Source: an uncultured Collinsella sp. (GTDB taxonomy: Bacteria > Actinomycetota > Coriobacteriia > Coriobacteriales > Coriobacteriaceae). From it: 22,564 nt of DNA. The stretch spans positions 1 through 22,564 of the forward strand of contig CAADUS010000004.1 in NCBI GenBank assembly GCA_900752275.1, in the 5' to 3' direction. Of the stretch, positions 6,583 to 13,254 are shown piece after piece (within the stretch, counting starts at the first letter, position 1; each line of letters begins with the position of its first letter). The position numbers and the translations under genes were made by a program. The notes beneath the pieces are model-generated. The model was not told the DNA's origin and searched no databases. It saw nothing but the letters and a program-made list of their open reading frames with translations.

Positions 6583-7524
6583 ATGTCAGAATTCATTAGG
6601 CCTCAGGTTCAGGTCGAAGAGATCAACGAGACCTCTGCTCGTGTCTCCGTCGAGCCGCTCGAGCGTGGCTACGGCGATACGCTGGGTAACTCGCTTCGTC
6701 GTGTTCTTCTGTCCTCGCTCGAGGGTGCCGCCGTCGAGGCCATTCAGATCGATGGTGTGCAGCACGAGTTCATGACCATCCCTAACATGGTCGAGGATGT
6801 CACCGACATCGTCCTGAATGTCAAGGGTCTTGTCTTCAGGGCTCTCGGCACGACCGACGAGGCGACCGCAACCATCTCGGTTGACGGCCCCTGCGAGGTC
6901 ACCGGTGCGGACTTCTTTATTCCGTCCGAGTTTGAGCTGGTCAACCCCGAGCAGCACATTGCTACGCTCACCGAGGGTGGCCATCTCACCATGAGCATGC
7001 GCATCGGCTATGGCCGCGGCTATGTCTCTGGCGAGGCTAACAAGCGTGACAACGATCCCATCGGTGTGATCCACGTCGACTCGCTGTACTCGCCGGTGTC
7101 CCGTTGCGCCAAGCTCGTTGAGGCTTGCCGTGTCGGTCAGCACACCGACTACGACCGCCTTGTCCTCGAGATCGAGACCAACGGTTCCATCGCCCCGCGC
7201 GACGCCGTGGTCCAGGCTGCCAATATCATTAACCAGCATATGGCCGCCTTTATGAACCTTGCCGAGACCCCCGAGGTCGAGGAGGAGGCTTCGATCTTCG
7301 CTCCCGAGGTCACCAACGACAACGCCGAGCTGGACAAGCAGATTGAGGACCTGGACCTTTCCGTCCGTTCCTACAACTGCCTTAAGCGCGCCAGCATTCA
7401 CTCGGTCCGTCAGCTCGTTGAGTTCTCGGAGAACGATCTGCTCAACATCCGTAACTTCGGTGTTAAGTCGATCGAGGAAGTGAAGGACAAGCTTGAGTCC
7501 ATGGGCCTGAGCCTGAAGGCTTAA
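6583..7524 (+). CDS. rpoA: DNA-directed RNA polymerase subunit alpha
   Basis: 313 residues. The N-terminal domain (about 1-230) dimerises and binds beta and beta'. It shows E-P-L-E-R-G-Y-G-D-T-L-G-N-S-L-R-R-V-L-L-S-S and H-E-F-M-T-I-P-N-M-V-E-D. After an acidic linker (E-V-E-E-E-A-S), the C-terminal domain carries the promoter UP-element and activator contact region: R-S-Y-N-C-L-K-R-A and N-F-G-V-K-S-I-E-E-V-K. GGAGGT at 6571-6576, six bases before the ATG, is the strongest ribosome-binding site in this stretch. Confidence 0.98.
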   Translation: MSEFIRPQVQVEEINETSARVSVEPLERGYGDTLGNSLRRVLLSSLEGAAVEAIQIDGVQHEFMTIPNMVEDVTDIVLNVKGLVFRALGTTDEATATISVDGPCEVTGADFFIPSEFELVNPEQHIATLTEGGHLTMSMRIGYGRGYVSGEANKRDNDPIGVIHVDSLYSPVSRCAKLVEACRVGQHTDYDRLVLEIETNGSIAPRDAVVQAANIINQHMAAFMNLAETPEVEEEASIFAPEVTNDNAELDKQIEDLDLSVRSYNCLKRASIHSVRQLVEFSENDLLNIRNFGVKSIEEVKDKLESMGLSLKA

Positions 7525-7554
7525 TGCTTCGCATATTTGAGGAGAAACTAGACC

Positions 7555-8022
7555 ATGCGTCACAACGTTAAGAAGGGCCTGAAGCTCGGCACCGATGCGA
7601 GCCACACCAAGGCCATGAAGAAGAGCCTTGCTAAGGCCCTCTTCGAGAACGACCGCATCAAGACCACCGAGACCCGCGCTAAGGCGCTGCGTTCGGTCGT
7701 CGATCCGATCATCACCTGGGCCAAGAAGGGCGACCTGCACTCTCGTCGTCTGGCTATCGCCAAGCTCGGCGATAAGCAGCTCGTTGCCGAGATCTTCGAC
7801 AAGGCTGCTCAGGGCATGTGGCAGGACCGCAACGGCGGTTACACCCGCATCATGAAGCTCGGTAACCGCAAGGGCGACAACGCTCCCATCGTTATCATGG
7901 AGCTCGTCACCGAGCCTTGCACGCCTAAGGCCAAGAAGGCTGCTCCGGCCCCCAAGAAGGCCGCTGCTCCCAAGAAGGTTGAGGCTGTCGAGAAGACCGC
8001 TGCTGAGGAGACCGCTGAGTAG
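7555..8022 (+). CDS. rplQ: 50S ribosomal protein L17
   Basis: 155 residues. The conserved core fills about residues 1-120: M-R-H-N-V-K-K-G-L-K-L-G-T-D-A-S-H, then the R-I-K-T-T-E-T-R-A-K segment and the I-M-E-L-V end. A tail of about 35 residues rich in Ala, Lys, Pro and Glu follows. Such low-complexity tails are common on actinobacterial L17. GAGGAG about ten bases upstream is the ribosome-binding site. It is the last gene of the cluster; the terminator lies 27 bases after the stop. Confidence 0.97.
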   Translation: MRHNVKKGLKLGTDASHTKAMKKSLAKALFENDRIKTTETRAKALRSVVDPIITWAKKGDLHSRRLAIAKLGDKQLVAEIFDKAAQGMWQDRNGGYTRIMKLGNRKGDNAPIVIMELVTEPCTPKAKKAAPAPKKAAAPKKVEAVEKTAAEETAE

Positions 8023-8048
8023 ACATTCTGTCTGCATAGGTTATATTC

Positions 8049-8079
8049 GAGGGGTACGTTCGCGTACCCCTCTTTTTTT
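8049..8079 (+). terminator. Terminator of the ribosomal protein cluster
   Basis: A perfect 10-bp stem, GAGGGGTACG (8049-8058) with CGTACCCCTC (8063-8072), has a TTCG loop and is followed by seven T (8073-8079). This is a strong intrinsic terminator, placed directly after rplQ. Confidence 0.95.
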
Positions 8080-8114
8080 GTCGCAATACCGTTGCTAGTT
8101 TGTTGGGAGCGCCC

Positions 8115-8939
8115 ATGACTGCGCCGTCTGATTTCAATTCGACCCCCGAGCTCGATGCCACCCTTGTATTTCGCGTGGCCTACGATGGCTCCTCCTATAG
8201 CGGATTTGCCGAGCAGCCGGGCCAGACGACGGTTGCGGGCGAGCTGCGTCGTGCCATCGAGACGTTGCTGCGCCGCCCAATCGATCTGACGTGCGCGGGG
8301 CGTACCGATGCCGGCGTGCATGCGGTGGCCCAATACATCAGCGTGCCTGTAACGGACGCTGAGCTCGCGTGTACGCGCCGTAGGTGGGTAAGGGCTATGG
8401 ATGCCCTCCTTCCCAAAGATATCGCCATAAACGAGGTCTACAAGGCTCGTAAGGGCTTTTCTGCGCGCTTTGACGCGCGTTCTCGCACTTACACCTATCG
8501 CATTGCCGACCGTGACGCGCGGCCCGTGCTGTCACGCGGTGCTGTGTGGTGGCATCGCTATCCCCTCGACGTCGATGCGATGGCGGCCGCCTGCCCCGCG
8601 CTTTTGGGCGAGCAGGACTTTAAGAGCTTTTGCAAGGTCGCCTCTGCCGTGGGCAAACCTACGCACCGCTGCGTAATGCGTGCCGAGTTTAGCCATGAGG
8701 TCGCCTTTGGCGAGAACATCCTCACGTTTACCATCGAGGGCAATGCGTTTTTGCATTCGATGGTTCGAACCATTGTGGGCACTCTTGTCGAGATCGGCAT
8801 GCATCGCCGCGATCCTGAGTGGATGCGTGAGGTGATTGATGCCTGCGATCGAACCGCTGCTGGTCCTACGGCACCCGCATGCGGTCTTACTTTTATGGGT
8901 GTGGACTACGACCCCACCGAACTTGTGGTACTCGATTAG
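8115..8939 (+). CDS. truA: tRNA pseudouridine(38-40) synthase TruA
   Basis: 274 residues. TruA converts uridines 38-40 of the tRNA anticodon stem-loop to pseudouridine. The catalytic aspartate is D65 in C-A-G-R-T-D-A-G-V-H-A. F-R-V-A-Y-D-G-S-S-Y-S-G-F lies near the N-terminus and the F-L-H-S-M-V-R-T-I-V-G-T-L motif near the end. I chose ATG 8115 over the in-frame TTG at 8100 because GGGAG (8104-8108) sits six bases upstream. truA directly after rplQ is the common actinobacterial order, but here a strong terminator separates them, so truA needs its own promoter or read-through. I see no convincing promoter in the short gap. Confidence 0.96.
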   Translation: MTAPSDFNSTPELDATLVFRVAYDGSSYSGFAEQPGQTTVAGELRRAIETLLRRPIDLTCAGRTDAGVHAVAQYISVPVTDAELACTRRRWVRAMDALLPKDIAINEVYKARKGFSARFDARSRTYTYRIADRDARPVLSRGAVWWHRYPLDVDAMAAACPALLGEQDFKSFCKVASAVGKPTHRCVMRAEFSHEVAFGENILTFTIEGNAFLHSMVRTIVGTLVEIGMHRRDPEWMREVIDACDRTAAGPTAPACGLTFMGVDYDPTELVVLD

Positions 8940-9058
8940 GGAAGAGACTGCCTGACGGCGATCTTTGTGTGCGGCGCCTGTGGGCGGGGCGTGTGCAACA
9001 TCTGTTCTTGACGTGCATCGCGACGGGTGACCGCCCGCATTAATTGACGGGGTGTACC

Positions 9059-9076
9059 ATGAACGACAGTTTGTGA
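9059..9076 (+). other. Five-codon mini-ORF ahead of the glycosyltransferase-like gene
   Basis: ATG AAC GAC AGT TTG TGA (9059-9076) is in the same frame as the next gene, whose open frame resumes at once with TTG 9077. It may be an upstream mini-cistron, a nonsense change that shortened the N-terminus, or chance. A GGGG run just before the ATG is only a weak ribosome-binding site. Confidence 0.25.
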
Positions 9077-9100
9077 TTGGCTGTCGAGAGGACGGAAAAC

Positions 9101-10135
9101 TTGGTTCGACGTGGTTCGCATCCGCGACTTTCGGTGATCCTGATTGTTGAGGGTTCGCCCAGCTATGCGATGCGCGCACTCGAGAGCATCCAAAACCAAG
9201 ACCTCTACGATTTGCAAATTGTCGTCGTTTGCCGCGGCGTGGTAGCCGGTGTGCGCCATTCGCTCGAAGTTGCCGCCGGCAGAGACATTCATATTGATTT
9301 GATTGATGTTGAGGATCCAGTGCCTGGTGCCTGCCTGCGTGCCGGCTTTGCGGCTTCGCGCGGCTTCCAGATCATTGCGATGAATGCCAATGAGTGGTTT
9401 GCGCCGCAGTCCCTTTCGCAGATGGTCGACAGTTCGTGCGACGCTTCGGCTGACATCGTGTTCCCTTCTGTTTCGCTCGATCGCTACGATGCCCACCGCG
9501 AGCGTCATTCCCGAGTTTTGGACGCGGCATCCGTTTCTGGCGATGGGGACCAGGCAGCTTGCCTGACCCAGTTGATCTCCCGTGGTTTAATCCGACAGTC
9601 CTCCGGCGTGCTGTATGATCGCGCCCTCTTTGAGGCATGCCTTGCGCATGGCGATGCATTTCGCACGGTGTCTTTTTTGACGTTCGCGCTTTCGCAGGCA
9701 AAGAGCGTTTCGGGATGTGGTCGTGCCCGTTTTCATGCAGTGGCGCCATCGATTACGGAGACGTTTGACCCCACGATGTTTGCCAGGCTTTCTGATGATA
9801 TCGGGGCGCTCGACAGGCTTGCTGACTCGCTTGCCGTCGGGGGCGGTAGCGATCAGTTGAAACTGGTCTGCCAGCGGTATTACTATACCGGCCTGGTTGC
9901 CTGCATCGAAAATTTATGTCTGAGCCCCCATGGGGTGTCTTCAATAGAGCGTTCGGCCCGTTTGCATGATATGCTCGATGCGCAGCGTACCCGTCAGATG
10001 GTTGTGGCCCTTAAGGGCAATCATCGTGGCCTAGGTCTACTCTATGGTTCGATAGCCAGCGCCAAGCCCATGCGGTGTGCGTTGTATACGCATCTGGCGG
10101 CCTTTTTCAATCGTTCGGGCGCCAGGACTGTCTAG
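9101..10135 (+). CDS. Divergent family-2-like glycosyltransferase, orphan
   Basis: 344 residues from TTG 9101, chosen because GAGAGGA (9086-9092) is eight bases upstream; TTG 9077 is an alternative that adds eight residues. The N-terminal 110 residues follow the GT-A pattern of family-2 glycosyltransferases: L-S-V-I-L-I-V-E-G-S (about 10-19), A-L-E-S-I-Q-N-Q-D (26-34), L-Q-I-V-V-V-C, then G-F-A-A-S-R-G-F-Q-I-I-A-M. Where active enzymes have a D-x-D or D-S-D-D, this protein has N95-A-N97-E98-W99, so the metal-binding acids are missing. The rest resembles nothing I recognise. It has no obvious signal peptide or membrane segment. It lies alone between truA and argR with no polysaccharide genes nearby. 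The family call is moderate and activity is doubtful. Confidence 0.6.
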   Translation: MVRRGSHPRLSVILIVEGSPSYAMRALESIQNQDLYDLQIVVVCRGVVAGVRHSLEVAAGRDIHIDLIDVEDPVPGACLRAGFAASRGFQIIAMNANEWFAPQSLSQMVDSSCDASADIVFPSVSLDRYDAHRERHSRVLDAASVSGDGDQAACLTQLISRGLIRQSSGVLYDRALFEACLAHGDAFRTVSFLTFALSQAKSVSGCGRARFHAVAPSITETFDPTMFARLSDDIGALDRLADSLAVGGGSDQLKLVCQRYYYTGLVACIENLCLSPHGVSSIERSARLHDMLDAQRTRQMVVALKGNHRGLGLLYGSIASAKPMRCALYTHLAAFFNRSGARTV

Positions 10136-10144
10136 TAGCGTGAT

Positions 10145-10237
10145 TTTCGAAATAAATTGCATGGAATTGTTTCGAAATGCGTTCTTATTCACTAAAACCC
10201 TCAAATAGCGCTAAACTATTCAATCACTAAGTGATTG
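10145..10237 (+). promoter_or_regulatory. argR promoter region with repeats and a dyad
   Basis: This AT-rich region holds two copies of TTTCGAAAT (10145-10153 and 10170-10178), 25 bases apart. A possible promoter is TTCACT (10188-10193), an 18-base spacer and TAAACT (10212-10217). Over the expected start point lies a perfect dyad, CAATCAC-TAA-GTGATTG (10221-10237). Two ATTCA half-sites (10187-10191 and 10218-10222), 31 bases apart, resemble half of an ARG box. Autoregulation by ArgR is plausible but the dyad itself is not a standard ARG box. Confidence 0.5.
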
Positions 10238-10267
10238 TCTCCGCCATCTTTTGGAGTGAGGTTTTGT

Positions 10268-10705
10268 ATGGCCAAAAAACGCAATGGGCGCCAGGATGCC
10301 ATCAGAGATATTGTTCGCAATAAGGACGTACGCACGCAGCGCGTTTTGGTAGACGAGCTTCGCGCCATGGGTTTCGATTGCACGCAGGCGACCGTTTCGC
10401 GCGACATCGCAGACATGGGACTGCGCAAGCTCCCCGAGGGCATCTATGTCCTTGCCGAGGACCTGCATCTGCAGCGCATGGTTTCCGAGTTGGTTACCGG
10501 CGTACTGCGCACCGATAATCTGGTTATGATCAAGGCGCAGCCCGGTACGGCTTCTGGTATTGCCGCAGCTGTCGATGCTGCGGAGCTGCCCGACGTGCTT
10601 GGCTCGCTTGCCGGCAACGACACAATCTTGGTCATTGCGCAGACGGCCGAGGACGGAGAGCGTTTTGAGGCACTCATCAACAAGCTGAGTAACTCTCACA
10701 AGTAG
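10268..10705 (+). CDS. argR: Arginine repressor
   Basis: 145 residues, close to the usual 150. ArgR is a hexameric, arginine-responsive regulator of arginine synthesis and catabolism. The N-terminal winged helix (about 5-65) contains the T-Q-A-T-V-S-R-D-I recognition helix. The C-terminal domain (about 75-145) has the P-G-T-A-S-G-I-A-A-A-V-D segment and G-N-D-T-I-L-V-I, whose aspartate is in the arginine-binding region. ATG 10268 is preceded by GGAGTGAGG (10253-10261); the open frame extends upstream to 10235 but without a good start. No arginine genes are adjacent, so it acts in trans. The standard family has G-N-A or G-T-A followed by H; serine replaces that position here. Confidence 0.94.
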   Translation: MAKKRNGRQDAIRDIVRNKDVRTQRVLVDELRAMGFDCTQATVSRDIADMGLRKLPEGIYVLAEDLHLQRMVSELVTGVLRTDNLVMIKAQPGTASGIAAAVDAAELPDVLGSLAGNDTILVIAQTAEDGERFEALINKLSNSHK

Positions 10706-10756
10706 GGGAGTAGCGGCACTGCTGCTGTGCCGATTGTTGCTATAGGTAATTGCCGA

Positions 10757-10785
10757 GGGCGTTGACGAAGGTCAGCGCCCTTTTT
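10757..10785 (+). terminator. argR terminator
   Basis: GGGCGTTGAC (10757-10766) pairs with GTCAGCGCCC (10771-10780) through one G-U pair, with a GAAG loop and five T (10781-10785). It lies 51 bases after the argR stop. Confidence 0.9.
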
Positions 10786-10853
10786 GCATGCCAGTGCCTG
10801 TTGCCCTATCGGTCCTGTAGCCGGAGCCGTCGCGGCATCTTGTGGCATCTGCC

Positions 10854-10894
10854 AAAATAAAGAAATGCCCGAGCAGCGTACGTGCTGCTCGGGC
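10854..10894 (-). terminator. Terminator of the penicillin-binding protein gene
   Basis: On the minus strand, an 11-bp perfect stem (GCCCGAGCAGC, 10894-10884 with 10877-10867) is followed by a T-rich stretch (10866-10854). It lies 27 bases past the stop and faces the argR terminator. Confidence 0.88.
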
Positions 10895-10921
10895 GCCTTG
10901 TTGTCAGATGACGCTTTGCGC

Positions 10922-13093
10922 CTACTGGCCCGTAGAGGGGTCGGGCGTGGGCGTGGGCGTGGGATCGGGGGTAGGCGTCGGCGTGCCGCCGTCGCCGCCT
11001 GTGCCACCGTCGCCACCTGTCGTACCGTTACCGCTGCCGCCGGTGGTGTCGCCGCCCGGGGTTTCAGTGGTCGTGGTTGTCGTCGTAGTGGTTGTGGTGG
11101 TCTCTTCCTCCTCGCCTTCGTCCTCTTTGTCTTCCTTTTTGTTGGTCGTGCCAAAGAACTTCCAAGAGTCATTGCTCTTGTATTGAGGTGCCGTGCCGGT
11201 CGGGAATTCCTCGCGCTCTTTGCCGGCCAAGACCGTATCCATGAATTTCTTGAAGACGGGCAGGTTGGTGGAATAAGGGTGTAAGTCTGCACCGTTCTTT
11301 TTGATGGGGATCTCGCCCTGGGAGTAGCCGGTCCAAAGCGCAACGGAGAGTTGTGGAGTGTAGCCGCAGAACCACAGGTTGGTAACATCGCTGGTGGTGC
11401 CCGTCTTGCCGGCGCATGGCTGGTTGACGCTCAGGGCACCCGAAACGCCGGTGCCACTGCCACGCATGACGCCGCTCAGGGTATCGGTCACGGCTGCAGC
11501 CTCACCGGCGGTGAGCGCCTGTTGCGGATTGTCGGTGTGCTGATACAGCACTGATCCGCCGCGGGAGATGATCTCGGTGATGGCGATGGGTTGACGATAG
11601 TATCCGCCGTTGGCAAAGGCGGCATAGGCGGCGGCCATCTCGAGCGGCGAGATGGAGCCGGTGCCGAGCGTCATTACGGGCACGTCTTCGAGGTTGTCCT
11701 TCTTGGGATCGATGCCGAGTTTTTTGGCAAGCGAGATAATCTTGTCGTTGCCGATGGCGTCTGCGACCTGGACATAGCCGGTGTTGGACGAAAGCGCCGT
11801 CGCCTGCTTGAGCGTAATGGTGCCAAAGCTTTGGTTTGCGTAGTTCTGGACTTTGGCAGAAGAATTTTTAAGGGGAAGCGGCGAGTTGCAGTTGAGGGTG
11901 ATATTGGGGTCCATGCCGCACTGGATGGCAGCGGCGAGCGTGAACGCCTTAAACGAGGAGCCCGTGGGGCGTTTGGCCGTTGCGTGGTTCACGTGGTTCT
12001 GGTCCGAGTCGTAGTCATAGCCGCCCACCATGCACTTGATGTAGCCGGTCTTGGGGTCAATGACCACCATGCCCATGTCCAGGCCGTCGAGTCCGGTTGT
12101 GTCAAGCTGCGAGCGCACGGCCTCCTCGGCCACCTGCTGCATCGTGGGGTCGATGGTGGTCTTAACCGCAAGGCCGCCCTTAAAGAGCACGTCGGTGGAG
12201 AACTCCTGCTCCAGAAGTTGCTTGACATAGGAGACAAAGTAGGGCTGCGAATAGATGTTAACGCCGCTGCTCGAGATCTCTGCCAGGTTGAGGGTGATGG
12301 GCTCAGCCTGTGCGGCATCGTGCTCTTCTTGTGTGATGTGGCCCAGACGCAGCATGTTGTCCAGAACCTTGTTGCGGCGGGACAGCGCCAAGTCGGGGTT
12401 AACCGTGGGGTCGTACTGAGAAGGCGAATTGGGAAGGCCGATCAGCAGCGCAGCTTCGCTCAGGGTGAGGTCGGCGGCGGTCTTGGACAGATAGGTCTCG
12501 GCTGCCGCCTCGATGCCGTAAGCTCCATGACCGTAGTAGATGGTGTTGAGGTACATCATGAGGATATCGTCTTTGGAGTACATATCCTCCATCTTGATGG
12601 CGATATAGGCCTCGCGCACCTTACGCTCGATGGTCGAGTCGAATTGTTCCTCCTGCAGGATGGTGTTGCGGACCAGCTGCTGGGTGATGGTCGACGCGCC
12701 CTCGTGACCGCCGGTGAGGGTTGCCACCGATGCACGCGCAATGCCCCAGAGGTCGATGCCGCCATGCTCATAGAAGCGCTCGTCCTCGACATCGATGGTG
12801 CCTTGCAGCACGTAGGGGGACACTTGGTCCTTGGTGATGGACTTGCGGTTTTGAGTGTAGAAACTCGCAATGGTATTGCCGTTGCAGTCGACGATGTCGG
12901 TGGGCTCGCTGACCAGATAGGCGTTGGCGTCGGTGTAGTCGGGCAGGTCGGACAGCCAGCGGTTGACGTTGCCGATCATGCCGATGCCAAACGCTACGCC
13001 CGCGATAAGCAGAAAGCCCAAAAACGAGAGCAAGATCATGGGAAGGGCATGCGTCTTGGAGCGACCGCGTCCCTGTCGTTGGCGAGGACCCAT
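10922..13093 (-). CDS. Class A penicillin-binding protein (bifunctional glycosyltransferase/transpeptidase)
   Basis: 723 residues. A basic cytoplasmic N-terminus is followed by one membrane anchor (about 16-43). The GT51 domain (about 80-250) shows E103 in V-E-D-E-R-F-Y-E-H-G-G, then G-A-S-T-I-T-Q-Q-L and R-K-V-R-E-A. It polymerises lipid II. The transpeptidase domain (about 330-620) has S379-S-F-K382, S435-S-N437 and K563-T-G-T, all intact. The tail has an acidic stretch, 12 consecutive Thr, a Gly-rich part and Pro-Thr repeats ending D-P-S-T-G-Q. I chose the ATG at 13093 because GGAGGT lies six bases upstream; an in-frame ATG at 13153 would add 20 residues but lacks such a site. Confidence 0.95.
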   Translation of the reverse strand: MGPRQRQGRGRSKTHALPMILLSFLGFLLIAGVAFGIGMIGNVNRWLSDLPDYTDANAYLVSEPTDIVDCNGNTIASFYTQNRKSITKDQVSPYVLQGTIDVEDERFYEHGGIDLWGIARASVATLTGGHEGASTITQQLVRNTILQEEQFDSTIERKVREAYIAIKMEDMYSKDDILMMYLNTIYYGHGAYGIEAAAETYLSKTAADLTLSEAALLIGLPNSPSQYDPTVNPDLALSRRNKVLDNMLRLGHITQEEHDAAQAEPITLNLAEISSSGVNIYSQPYFVSYVKQLLEQEFSTDVLFKGGLAVKTTIDPTMQQVAEEAVRSQLDTTGLDGLDMGMVVIDPKTGYIKCMVGGYDYDSDQNHVNHATAKRPTGSSFKAFTLAAAIQCGMDPNITLNCNSPLPLKNSSAKVQNYANQSFGTITLKQATALSSNTGYVQVADAIGNDKIISLAKKLGIDPKKDNLEDVPVMTLGTGSISPLEMAAAYAAFANGGYYRQPIAITEIISRGGSVLYQHTDNPQQALTAGEAAAVTDTLSGVMRGSGTGVSGALSVNQPCAGKTGTTSDVTNLWFCGYTPQLSVALWTGYSQGEIPIKKNGADLHPYSTNLPVFKKFMDTVLAGKEREEFPTGTAPQYKSNDSWKFFGTTNKKEDKEDEGEEEETTTTTTTTTTTTETPGGDTTGGSGNGTTGGDGGTGGDGGTPTPTPDPTPTPTPDPSTGQ

Positions 13094-13254
13094 AGATTGA
13101 CCTCCAGGTATGTCGTGCCAGGCGCTAGGTGTGTTGCCGGGCAGGATGGACATAAGTTATTACACATTAAACCAATCGGGGCACGTGAGGCCTCGTGTAT
13201 GCTGGTTGGAAGCAATTTTCAGAGTGAAAGCACACCTTGGCAAGGAGTTTATCG

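Noticed and set aside
6586..8037. Long antisense frame across rpoA and rplQ
   Set aside because: Both sense genes are textbook ribosomal-operon genes; the antisense product is Leu/Gly/Asp-rich low complexity, as expected for a shadow.
11062..11100. Simple-sequence (slippage) repeat in the poly-Thr region
   Set aside because: The threonine codons are mixed, so the DNA is not a uniform triplet repeat.
13183..13199. Palindrome around GAGGCCTC between the divergent genes as an operator
   Set aside because: Only the 8-base core is symmetric; flanking pairs are wobble or mismatched and no promoter boxes are convincingly placed around it.
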